DNA from: Tubiluchus corallicola
Taxonomy: Eukaryota; Priapulida; Priapulimorpha; Priapulimorphida; Tubiluchidae
Length of the DNA stretch: 64,000 nucleotides
Direction of reading: 5' to 3'
Assembly: GCA_030141605.1 (NCBI GenBank)
Contig: JAQGDQ010000077.1
Span: forward strand, 336,001 to 400,000
The notes under the pieces are model-generated. The model was not told the origin of the DNA. It was given only the letters and a program-made list of their open reading frames with translations, and did no database searches. Below are positions 1-11,135 of this stretch, piece by piece; position 1 is the stretch's first letter; each line of letters starts with the position of its first letter. The position numbers were made by a program, and so were the translations under genes.

Positions 1-351
1 AGAAGACTGGTGACAAAACTTTCAGTTGTTAATTTTCTCGATTTTAGCCAGCTTAATAACAATTGTTAATTTTTATCTGATTGTTCAATTTGAGTCGCAA
101 TCTGTTTGTCTGTAATATATTCAAAATGCCCATTAACTTGTTAAATTTTTTATTAATCCAGTAGTTTTGTTCCTCTTATCCGACCAAGTCTTTTATTCTT
201 TACCTAAGGGTTGCACTAAAGTCGCATACCACCCTTTTACAATAGCAAAAAATTAGACAACATCGTCACACTTGTAAATTATGGTCACTTGAATTGAAAT
301 GAAACCTACTTTATGTTGTCCACTTCATACAATGATAATACCTCACTAAGC
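1..351 (+). repeat. Diverged direct repeat, copy 1 (AT-rich, non-coding)
   Basis: This block is repeated in the same orientation about 1850 bp downstream, at 1851-2207. Shared stretches include the opening GAAGACTGGTGA, GTCTTTTATTCTT, and the closing TACCTCACTAAG. Identity looks roughly three quarters by eye, with small indels. No long open frame is conserved between copies, so it is non-coding. The copy starts at the window edge and may extend further left. Confidence 0.6.
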
Positions 352-1850
352 TCCCTTCATCTGTGCTCACGCTGCTAGGACAGTGTTGTGTGATTTAGGG
401 AGTAATGAGGTATGTGTTGTGATTATCACCAAATCACCAGAAGTATGCATACTGGAAGTATCCAAACTTATTCTCGGTATGCAGGACACTGGTTAGCACT
501 AGTTTAATGGTTATCAGCATGGCCAGTGATCTTTTGGTTCATTTCCTATTGTAGTTTACGTACTAGATTGCTTGTGAAAAGCTCGTGTGCCAGAAAGAAA
601 AGCTTCTAATATGGTAAAGAGTTCGCGTCAACTAGCTTGTGACGGCGCATTTATTTTTGTGGATTGTTTTTGTCAGGATCGTGAACCTATTTATTTTGAT
701 TAGACTCGAAAGCCCACCTCCCAAAAGAAGGTGGTTTTTATTATTAGCTATCAAATTATAGACGTGTTAAGCTCAATTACACGAATTTTCCTAAAGCACG
801 TGTTATAGTTTGTATGTTATTTCCTCAATGTACCGCCACTACTATCTTGTACAATTTTTAGGAAAAGTTAGTCAACTACAATAATCGCAATTAACCAAAA
901 TAAGCTCGGCATTAAATTCAACTTCTTTATTTAATAAAATCACACATACTTTGCGCATCAAAATTTTGCACATTTCATTTAAATAAAGCTGTACTAGTGT
1001 ATACAAAGATACAAGCGTACCAGCACCGGATTTACTACGTCAGAGCTCCAGTCTTGCTGTTCACTGCATCTCCTGCTGTTCACTGCAACTCCATTTCATG
1101 TCCATAGTTTCTACGTCATACCACTCCATCTCCATATCCTATTATTCCAAACCACTCGATTCGTCATTACATTCCATCAAGTTTTGACAACTCACCTTAT
1201 GGATCACAACCTCTTTGCCTTACTGCTGGCACGATAGTTACAGCTTCCTCGATACACGCCAATTTGGTATGCCTGATTCCATCCACCTACTTGCTGGGAA
1301 TCCGTCAACACAAGTCTAGATTACGTTCCGTTTTCTATGGACCTTCTTAATAGCCATTTCGCCTCGAATTAGGTTTCACAATAACACAAATCAAAGCATC
1401 CCACTCAATCTCATCAGAGAAACGTCAAAAGTGTGGACAGACCTAAGATGTGCCTGTCACACATTACGATATGCTTCAACCCAAATCTTAACTGTATGTG
1501 TTAGGCATTTTGAAAATAACTAGTGAGAGAAAAACATGCATTAAATCCAAACAGGTTGGCTGTGCCAATTTCACACCTGTAACTATGCAACTGTAGTTCT
1601 TAAAGAGGTATTTTAAATTCAAATAATTTCAAACAGCTTACTGGGTAACGTTTACAAAGTAATTTAATTAATTAAAACTGTTGATACTTACCAGTTGCTG
1701 ATTATTATGAAGTTACTTTGGCACCTGCCTGTTGCTGATGACTCTAACCCATTGTTAATGGTAGACTCGATTCATCTGAGTTTGGCGTCTGATGTGAAGG
1801 CGAGGATATTGTTACATTAATTTAGAGTTGTCAAAAATTCAGTAGACGTT
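352..1850. other. Non-coding interval, probably intron of the CCK-receptor-like gene
   Basis: I see no open frame, splice-bounded exon or RNA gene here. It separates the two copies of the direct repeat. Because the next exon (2611) starts in mid-protein, this stretch is most likely intronic sequence of that gene. Confidence 0.35.
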
Positions 1851-2207
1851 GGAAGACTGGTGAAAAAGCTCTTAGTTGTTAATTTTCTTGATCTTACCCA
1901 GCTTAATCTTTTTGACTGTTGCTACTGACTTGAGTCGAAATCTATGTATTCGCAATGTATTCAAATTGTTCATTAAATTGTTAATTTTTTTACTAATTCT
2001 GTAGTTTTATTCATGTTGTCGGTCCAGGTCTTTTATTCTTCATCTAAAGGTTACATTTAAGTTATGGACCATCTTTTACAATATCAAAAAATTATGCAGC
2101 ATCGTCATACTTGTAAATTATGGTCACGTGGACTGAAACGAAACTCTAATAATACATTATGATTTATGTTATTCACTTCACTCAATCACAATACCTCACT
2201 AAGTTCA
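1851..2207 (+). repeat. Diverged direct repeat, copy 2
   Basis: Second copy of the block at 1-351, same orientation. Similarity fades after TACCTCACTAAG. It lies upstream of the last exons of the CCK-receptor-like gene and is probably intronic. It may be an old tandem duplication with a 1.85-kb period, or two copies of one dispersed element. No terminal repeats are visible. Confidence 0.6.
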
Positions 2208-2610
2208 AACACAATGCTTCACTAAGATGGTTTGCCGACGGCGAATTTTCTAGTTTTACGAACAATCTGACTTTTTTGATGATCAGTGTAGCACACGTTA
2301 TTCTATTTCACTAATGCAGTTATATTAATTTTTTTAAATCACACTTTTTTGCTCGTTTTAACGTTATATCGAACTTTAAATTTCCTTGATGTTAATTTTT
2401 GTACAATCGATTTAATCCTATAATTGCATCTTATGCATATTTTTTTATAAATTGCCCTTTTAGATGTGCTATTACGCATGCATGTTATAATAAAAAAGCA
2501 TGTCTTAGTGCCGAATAAATAACAAAAGGTCCCGAATAAAAAATACCACAAGACAACCCAGCAACAATCTTAACTGAGGAAGTACTAAACAGATTTGCAT
2601 TATTTTGCAG

Positions 2611-3114
2611 ACACTGTGACGCACGCACGCGCTGACGGGACAGGCGGCGCAACCACAGAGATCCTTAACGGGAACTCCTTCAACAGTCCAGCCACCAAGA
2701 CTGTTTCCTCCTCTTCAAACTCCAGCGTTGGTGTTCGACATGAAATGCGCAAGTATGGAGTGAACACGAAGAAAAATTTGACGGCCAAGAAGCGTTTGAT
2801 CAAGATGCTCTTTGTGGTTGTCCTGGAGTTCTTTGTCTGCTGGGCTCCGTTGTATGTCGTCTACACCGTGTTGATCTTCACTCCACCAGAAAGAGCCAGA
2901 GATCTGATCTCAGAAACGTCTTATCAGCTGATCTTGCTGCTAGCCTACACGTCCAGTTGCACCAATCCCATCACTTACTGCTTCATGAACAAGAAGTTCA
3001 GGCAAGCGTTCATCCAAGTGTTCAGTTGCAGTCAGAAGAGCTCCAGTGGACGCTTGACCACATTAGAGAGGCAAACGTGTGCCACTGTTCTTCACCAGGT
3101 CACAGGATCGTCTG
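2611..3114 (+). CDS. Cholecystokinin/gastrin-receptor-like GPCR, exon encoding ICL3 to C-tail (partial gene)
   Basis: Membrane peptide receptor of rhodopsin class, of the CCK/gastrin receptor type, inferred from the last third of the protein. The exon follows a TTTTGCAG acceptor and enters in phase (one base supplied by the previous exon). It encodes the end of the third intracellular loop, with a basic stretch before TM6 (AKKRLIKML), then TM6 with the class A motif CWAP, an extracellular loop, TM7 with NPITY, and a helix-8 start (CFMNKKFRQAF). The TM7 stretch YTSSCTNPITYCFMNK is very close to vertebrate CCK receptors. The donor is TCTG|GTAAGC. TM1-5 must lie on exons left of the window, so ligand-binding residues cannot be judged. 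Other neuropeptide receptors of the same clade remain possible. Confidence 0.85.
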
Positions 3115-3140
3115 GTAAGCCATATCGCACATTCTGCTAA
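3115..3140 (+). CDS. Read-through C-terminus of the CCK-receptor-like exon (alternative end)
   Basis: If the donor at 3115 is not used, the frame continues GKPYRTFC and stops at 3138-3140. An AATAAA lies 320 bp downstream at 3461, so an intron-retained short isoform with its own polyadenylation is possible. It may equally be unused intron sequence. Confidence 0.3.
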
Positions 3141-3460
3141 AATGCTGTATCAGTTGGTTATCTACGTTTTTTATTTTTGCCACTGATGGAATGAACCCAT
3201 ATTTGTCTAGTTTTTGAAATCAAACTTGTTTAAAACAAGGAAGATGTGAAGAAGTCCGTACACAGCTTGAATTTGAAACAGAGACCTGTTGCAACTCGAC
3301 TGTCAACGCGAGCGGTCGTTTAGCCGCAGTGCCAGATAGCCATTCTACCTGTCTAAATTAGAAAAACTGGGTCGATTTTGGGTTGGGTTCCGATTAAGTC
3401 ATGAAATTCTGCTCGGGAATCTGTCTTTTCGTTATTTCTTAAGTGGAAACTCTAAAACCA

Positions 3461-3466
3461 AATAAA
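3461..3466 (+). terminator. Candidate poly(A) signal AATAAA for the short GPCR isoform
   Basis: AATAAA hexamer about 320 bp after the read-through stop codon. It is a plausible end for a transcript that keeps the intron after the TM7 exon. AATAAA is frequent by chance in AT-rich sequence. Confidence 0.25.
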
Positions 3467-3752
3467 AGAAATAACAGTGTCCACTTTAGCAGCATATTAA
3501 CGAAATGTATACAGCCAGTGCCAGCAATTTAAGGTTCACTGTGGCATCACTATCTGCAGTAGGATGCATTACACAAATGATCGAGCAGTCGCAGTTTCAG
3601 CAGAGTAGAAATTGTTTCATTATTTTTAATTTTTTATTTTTGATTCTCCATCTATAATGTGTTACAGAACCAGGCAGCATTCTACATAACGTTATTATTT
3701 GCTGCTGTCATAGCCAATTTTTAAAATATATTATCTAAATTTTTCGTCTTAG

Positions 3753-3800
3753 TTACAGACAGATCAACACAGAAACCACAGGAAACCTCGCATACTTCGG
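3753..3800 (+). CDS. CCK-receptor-like GPCR, candidate penultimate C-tail exon
   Basis: A 48-nt candidate exon between TTTCGTCTTAG and GGTAAGTG. Joined to the preceding exon (1-nt phase) it reads VTDRSTQKPQETSHTS, a Ser/Thr-rich hydrophilic tail as expected for a GPCR C-terminus, and it leaves in the same phase. Short and without family similarity, so it rests on splice sites and phase only. Confidence 0.4.
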
Positions 3801-4639
3801 GTAAGTGCTTTGAAACTGAGATTTTCACTATAGACTGGATATTGAGAAAAGTGGAACCCTGGAGTCTTTTTTTAAGTGGGCAAAATAGCGAGCCCTGCGA
3901 ATTTGACTTGGCCGAATCCGAAAAAAGGTTAATTCAGCTAATTACATGGTCAGTTGGGCACGATGCCAGTTATACTATAGATTTGGATGACAGTTACATG
4001 GATAATTAATTACGATGCAAATTTAACACTACGTTTACATTCGAGAACCAGTTTGCTCGGGCAGATCCAAACACTTTAACTCGTGATATGCCATACTGGC
4101 GTAGTCGTAACAACGGTAAAAACTTTCTCATTTCGCATACAAGTTATGAAATTCTGCACAAAGTTAGAGCCCATCAGAGTGATTAATTTTGAATATGAGG
4201 CCAATCAAAAATCATCCAGTCTATTTTTAAGATTGATTTTAAAGGCTTATCTTAAAAATTAGTTATCATTGCAATTGAGATGAAGATTTGCTTGTCTAAA
4301 TATAGATTTTTAAGATCAAAGAATCCACTGATGCTTGAACACACTTGAGACATCAACAATTACTAAATGAAGCTGCCAAATCGTGCAATTGCATATAACA
4401 TAATAACTAGACTGCTTTTCTAAGGTAAATATAGGGTCAGAAAGAAAAAGGTTTTGCTGCTGTCAAACTAAAGTTATAAGTGTAATATAATAAGAAGAGG
4501 TAATGTTATCCATGTTATCAGGATCTATACATTCTGACTTGAACTGTTGTTCTTATTGCTTCTTAGCGTCAGACACTACATTGAATGTGTGATGTGCGTG
4601 CATGGTAATTGTGATATTATGAATAGCAACAATTCTACC

Positions 4640-5095
4640 GTAAACTCTTGATCTTTAAGACCAATATCTACATATTAAAATCATTCGTCCGATCTCCAGC
4701 AAAACATGCAATATGACTAATATATTGCACAATCGGCTGCAGCCATCTTTACAAACATCTTGAAATTCTAAAGAGGTGATCGGCCATCTTGAAAATGGCG
4801 GCCATGCTGGATACAACCCTAAATCATTTACCTTTAACGTCTATGTCTAAATACTAAAGTCATCATCCTATCTGCCTTAGAAAGTGCAGTGTACTTTTGA
4901 AATTTTAGATAATATGATGTTTGTAAGCATCGGATGTGGACTTCTTAACCACGAAAATCTATATTTAGACACTACAATCATCATCTTATCTGATCTATCA
5001 GTTAAGAAGGCTTTTATATGTTAGCGACAGCCATCTTGTTGGCCATTTTGAAAACGGTGGTCATATTGAAGGATTTTCGATTGACGCCGTATTCA
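4640..5095. repeat. Degenerate local repeats with CCATCTTG/CCATTTTGAAAA motifs
   Basis: Three diverged blocks carry a TCTAYATYTAAAYACTA...TCATCATCTATCTG-like core (near 4665, 4841 and 4960). Between them are copies of GCCATCTTGAAAATGGCGGC (4783 and, altered, 5031-5060). The arrangement looks like an old tandem array inside the probable GPCR intron. It carries no open frame. Confidence 0.5.
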
Positions 5096-7780
5096 AAACA
5101 AATCACCTTGATGTATTCTATCATTGTGCAAAGTTTCATAACTTTTAGGCAGAAGACCCATTTTTCGAAATTCTGCTGAACTATATGCTGCGGACCAGGG
5201 GATCATTTTGCTTTTTGTATACAGGCTTATTTTTGTCCGTTTGCATGCTTTTTGAAGTTTAGCAGTTTTTTAGTTTCAACAAGGTCGAATTGAAAAAAGG
5301 AATGCATTTTGCTTATATAATAAATCTTTAGGTATGAAAAAATGAAAAAAACTCTGCCATTTTACATTTTGTTTGTTTGTATGTGCATCTTTGACCCTTT
5401 TCCCTAATTTCTCAAGCTAGTTTTTTCGGATCAATACAGTAAAATTGATAATAATTTTGAAATGTGTTAAATGTGTGCGCAATATCGAATTTCAGCATTA
5501 AATTTTCTTTGTACAGGAGCAGGTTTAGGATTATTGAGAGTATAACATTGTTTACACTTAAAAAGAACGAAAAGCTGAAAAACAAATCTATAATATTTGT
5601 TACCACTGAAAGAGTAGTTAAAGATATTTTGTAAATTACAATGCTGAATAGTTGAATGCCTGAAAGGTGAAATCATGTTGTTTCACGATTAGAGTGCTTG
5701 GCACGACATGATAATCGCAAATAAACGAGATTTTCTTCATAATGATTATGGATAAAAATTGATCCGGATTATTCCACAAACATTTTCATCTGCAAGGTCT
5801 AAATGATTTGACCTTTAGCAAGAAATCAGCGAATTCTAATATGAAGCTTTCAAAACCAGTTGTAGGCATATGCTGGCTGTTAGAAAGAAAACCAAACTTG
5901 ACGGAAAGCCTGCCTATGGCACGCACTAAATTGCTATAATAGTTAAAATCAACCTTGCGGAGGTCCAGGCTAAATATATGTCGAATCGCCAGCAAACTAT
6001 TTAGTTCAAAACTGCTAATGCTGTACAACAACAAACTTTTGAAATCAAATTAACTTTGGCAGAGAGATTATGACTACGTTTGACTACCACTGGATATCTG
6101 AAATCATAGGGTTAGAGTTCAGTTGGCGATAAACACTGTCAACAGTTTTGCAGCTCTACAATTGCTACGTATAGGAATCTGAAATCAAAGGTTGAGCATA
6201 GTAAGATTACAGTAAAATGAAAAATCACATTCACAAAAAAAAACAAAATTCATGGTGTTCATCTTATGGCATTATTGCTTCATAATGGTGATCAAGGCTG
6301 AAAGGTTTGATTGGTCAAAGAAATATTCGCGTATCTGTCAGAATCGATCTCCGTATAAATTAGAGATGCTGGTAGCATAATGGCTGATATTCATTCCTAA
6401 ATCGGAACGTACAACCGATATGGCGATCCTCGAGGACCTCGATTGACCTTACCTTCCCCAATATCAACTACCAATTCTAATTGCGCGTATCAGATGAATG
6501 AGAGCGAGAGGTGAAGAAATCTCATCAATACCGTGTAATTAGTTATAGGGAATTTAACAGGGAGTTGAAATCTCATAAATAAAAGAGAAGCTGTAACTAT
6601 AATGGCACCCCACATTCGCTTTAATCTTGTAGACTGATAACCGTTTTCTGCGGTTCGTCCTGTTATTTCGCATTAAATCTCCGTAGGTCCTCTGAGATTA
6701 AGCTAGTTAATCTTGCTTATAGATAGTATTGGTGGAGACGTTCCAATATGGCATACTTGATTTTCAATTTCCACTGGAAAATTAATAGGGTGTTATACTG
6801 CTGTTAGCTCGTCCATGTTCGTCCAAAAGTGCGCCGGGGATCTGCTGTTCATTAGTAAACTAAAAGTACTAGTTACAGTAATCTGTATATACGTTCATAT
6901 ATTATCATACATATGTCCTTTGTTTTCTTTCCACCATGTCATATACATATTTCCACCATGCCAATAATGACATGGCTGGCACGTATCCAGTTGACAACAA
7001 TGACGGTTTTACGATCTTGTAACACGAAAATTGCGCGACTTGCCTGTAACCTTAGTGAGATGAGTTAACATCTCATGCTTGTCATTATCTAGCATTATGA
7101 TGCCAAAACCTGCAATCTAGAGTAGTTGTCATCCTTTCAAATTACACGTATATATTAGGTCCATTATTATAGAAACTGTCAATTTAGTGTAAATTAAAGC
7201 TTTCTCTCCAGGTCTTTCACGGTACAAAATTTGATCCAGGTAATTTGCTTGTCCCAGTTTGACTTGGACTTGTCTAGAACAATTAGCACGTGTTCCACAC
7301 TGGGTTGGCTATCTGCTTAAAATTGTCACTCAGACGAGTTGTGAACGCAAAAATGAACCATTTACGACGAAAATCGTCAATTTATATAAACGTTAATCTT
7401 CAATCGGTTTGCCAACTCGCAACACAAATAAATTCTGTCAGCTAATTATTCACTTTTTAGTCGAATTCAAACTTTTATTGCAGAATAAAAAATCCATAAT
7501 ATACAACTATATCAAAGCGAAAACTAAATAATAAGGATACGTACTACACATTTTTCGTGCATAGTTATTTGCCAGTGTTCATACTTGACATGTACATTGG
7601 GGTTAAGATAAAGATGTCAAGAAACTGGCCTTCTGAAGATGGATTTCATTTTGAGCACAAAAACCCCAGTTTAAATAGTAGCTATTTGATTCAGTGTTCA
7701 CAGCATTTCGTGATTCGTTACCGATGTGCCGACATCACCCTGGCGTTTACAGAATCATAACAATCTTTGTTATTTTTCAG
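5096..7780. other. Non-coding interval, probable intron
   Basis: No supportable exon, RNA gene or transposon found. Short open frames on both strands lack codon structure, splice context or family resemblance. If the terminal GPCR exon at 7781 is correct, this is intron. Confidence 0.35.
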
Positions 7781-7830
7781 GAAGCACGGGTCATAATGAA
7801 AAAGGTGTGGAAGAAACAGATTACGTCTGA
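7781..7830 (+). CDS. CCK-receptor-like GPCR, candidate terminal exon
   Basis: Begins after TTATTTTTCAG. In the phase left by the 48-nt exon it reads GSTGHNEKGVEETDYV followed by a TGA stop at 7828-7830. The hydrophilic tail ending in a hydrophobic residue would suit a PDZ-type ligand. It sits about 4 kb beyond the previous exon. A 17-codon match can arise by chance, so confidence is modest. Confidence 0.35.
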
Positions 7831-8699
7831 AGATGATTTTTGTGTGCATTGTGTGACTGGAAACATGGATTTAACTGTTTAAGTGAAATTAGTTTTTATG
7901 GCAACATTAATTGTACTGGTGTACAGCTTTATTTATTTATAATGACAAGCGGTTTCCGCGGCCAGCCGCTTCTCCATTAATAACTGTAAAAGACGAGTTT
8001 TATAGTTTAGTGTTTTCTCATCCATAGTATTTCGTGTAATGTCAAAGCCTTTATAGATATTGACAACTACCGCGATTTTACGTAAATGTTTCACGGGGCC
8101 TTCGCTAATGAATTTCTTCATACAAATAATCAAAAGGTAGAAAAGGTGCAAAGCTGAAAATGCGGTACACCATTATATGTCTGGTTCTGGCTGTCTCTAG
8201 TTTTTGATATACGATGTATCGTCAGGGATATAAAATATTTAATGGAGATATTATGCAGATTAGAGACCGCCATCTTAGAAAACTATTCTTCAGGGCTGGC
8301 TTCTACTAATTTTAAACACACTGATGCAAACAATAGACATAGGGTACCAAATTTAATGTTGAGTGTTGAGTAGAAAAGTTACATGTAGCTACAAGTTACA
8401 AGAAAACTACATGTAGCTATTAAAAATCAAATATATAAGCGTAGACAACAAAAATTCTACAGTATTTCCTTTTTACACATATATGCCAGATAAACTATGA
8501 TACTCGTAGTTGTAGTAAAAGGAGGCATGTTTTTGTGGTTGCCGGTCAATGCGGCAAAGAGGTTCTCAACTAACTACTGAAAAGGTCTGTATGATAAGAA
8601 TGTCTTTGCACCGGAATTACAATTACTAATTAAATTGCATGAGAAGCTAAGATGTTTCCATTTATACATAGTTCACTGGACTAAAAGTTGTGTGACATA

Positions 8700-8731
8700 A
8701 TATGTGTGTGTTTGTGTGTGTGTATGTGTAG
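8700..8731. repeat. Imperfect (GT)n microsatellite
   Basis: TATGTGTGTG repeats interrupted by TTTG and TATG. Confidence 0.8.
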
Positions 8732-9636
8732 AGCAGCACAAAATAAATGTTTAAAAAGCTGTGCTGATAACTTCATAAATGTATCTGCCATATTCTGAAA
8801 TCTGTGACCCTCAATTGCACGATGCTGTGTCTTAATGATAACAATAATTGTTACTATTATTATTCATTGTCGATCTAAATATTATTGTAAGTGTTTGTAA
8901 TGTAATATAATATAAAAATGAAGGATACACGCTAAGCTGAGCGATTAACGTCATCAATTTTGTACGCTGAATTTACAACTACATGCGCCTTCTTTACTGT
9001 AATAATATTCCACTGAGACTTCTTACCCAGAGAAAAACTTAAACCTGTAAAACCAAAAGTGTTCCGGCACAATAGTGATTGCTGCATCTTAGCTTCCCTT
9101 GCCTAAAACTAACAAAGTGTGCATTGTTTTGGCTAAAAGTGTTGCCATTTTTGATATATATCACTAAATCAATACAACATATTGACATAATGTGACGCAA
9201 CAAAACATATACTACATTGGTTGCAAGACAATGATACTAAATGAATGCAATACTTAAAAGACAAACCTAACAAATTGAAGCCAGGCATGCGTGCATATAC
9301 AGCTCTCAAGATATAAAAGGCTTTGTATATTTACAGTAGTTTGTTTAGCGCTTTCCTAGCTTTCCAAAGTGGTTCATAAAGGCAAATAATAAATTAGTTA
9401 AAATGACATGACTTGACAGTAAATAAACGTGATTAATAAGAATGTACAGTAATTAAAATATAGTGCCAAACAGTATTCTTATCAGTAGTTTTTAGTGTTG
9501 TCACCTGCCTCAAGGTTCTCGACTGTTATACAATATGTCGTCGCCACAGTCATCATTTAGCACAGTTTTAGAATTTGGCTTAATCTTGATTCTTTTCAGC
9601 AATTTTTGGCGCAAAGTTATTAAATAAAAAATCCCA

Positions 9637-9640
<4 letters not shown>

Positions 9641-9688
<48 letters not shown>

Positions 9689-9759
9689 GTGCGTGCGTGT
9701 GCGTATGCGTGTGCGCGCGTGCGAGCGAGCGAGCGTGCGTATGTGTGTATGCATGTATG
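9641..9759. repeat. (GT)n microsatellite grading into GCGT/GAGC variants
   Basis: About 40 bp of pure GT followed by GTGC, GCGT and GAGC variants. The complementary strand gives a spurious His/Thr/Ala-rich open frame with no gene meaning. Confidence 0.9.
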
Positions 9760-10896
9760 AATCACAGCTTGATACTACATTACATTAACTTTCGGTTGTG
9801 GTAGCTACAAGTTCGTGAACTATAGTTGTTTTTAAGTCATGGCCGGAACGCTTTTTACATAGGCCTAGTAAAAATTAGATGCCGGAACAATGTCAGCTAA
9901 TCGTAATTAAAGAACAGCCATGTTAGGGTACACAGCACTCAATACATGCCAGTAAACAAATCAAATCAACCAGATTACTACAAAAGATAAAGCACGGTTA
10001 AAAATTGTTATCATAAAAATGGGACTTAATCGTCTGGAATACGGCACCTGAACTTCCCTTAAAAAGAAAGCGTATGTAGGCTACTCTGAGCAGTAACTAA
10101 AGACAAAAATTGTTGAATGCTGGAACCAAATATGTCTTAAAGAAGTGAGAAACTGTATAAGCTGTTGGAAGAAACGCCCTCGTCTAGCTTGCTTTGAAAA
10201 TGGTTGACACATGCAACGCTTACTCTAAACTATAACAATAGTGATAAACAAAATTTTTCCGGTATTTATTTTGTTGACTTGTTGTTATAAAACTTCTGTA
10301 CCTTTGGAATTTGGAAAAATTCAAGAAAATGACCAAATAATTTTAGTGTTTATACGTAATCGTCTGTAACATCAGCGTGGTAATTTTTAAGCAATTCCGT
10401 TATTTTCTTTCTATATAGTCGTGACCAAAACTTCGGCACATTTTTTGCACCACCTGATATATACTTTAGGCAGGGAAATTCAGTTTAGTATGTCAGTGTT
10501 GTATAAAAAACCACTAATACAAAAATGTGTTACTGAATGAACGAAATTTCTTCGGTATTAATCAACAGCTTTGTCAAGTAAGACGCTCAAACATTACTAA
10601 GTTTCATCGTACCTTCTTTTATCGTTCATTAAAAATCACACGTTTTAGCATCAATTTCGCTACCCAATTTAAGTCTTCCATGCTTTTTGTAATCGCTTTC
10701 AAGTTTCGTTGGCAATTTTCACAATTTCTGCGAAGATATTAGAGCGTTTAAAACTTGGAGTCATTAATAGTACAATAGTCACCAGATTGCTATTATTAAC
10801 CACCATCTGCGATTGTGAGTCACAAAAATGAGAATCTTATAACGTTAGAGACGTTGGGTCGAGATCGTGTGTGTGTGTGAGCGTGTCTATTTGCTG

Positions 10897-11135
10897 TATG
10901 ACTACAGGCCAGTAATCTGTACATAGAAGTAAAATGTCCCTCTCTTTCTTCTGTTTGTTCTTCTCTTTCTTTCTGTCTTCTCTCCTATCTTTCTCTCTCT
11001 CTTTTTCTCTCTTCTTCTTTCTCTCCCTCCTCTCTCTACTTGATGACTACAGACCAATAATATGTACGTACAAGTAAAATCTCTCTCTTTTTCTCTGTCT
11101 TTGTTCGTCTCTCTCTCCTCTCTCTTGCTCTGCGT
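10897..11135. repeat. CT-rich tandem duplication, about 144-bp period
   Basis: The motif ATGACTACAGRCCARTAATNTGTAC followed by AAGTAAAAT and a CT-rich tract occurs at 10897 and again at 11041. Each unit is half unique sequence and half (CTTT)n/(CT)n. The reverse strand gives an Arg/Glu-rich spurious frame. Confidence 0.65.
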
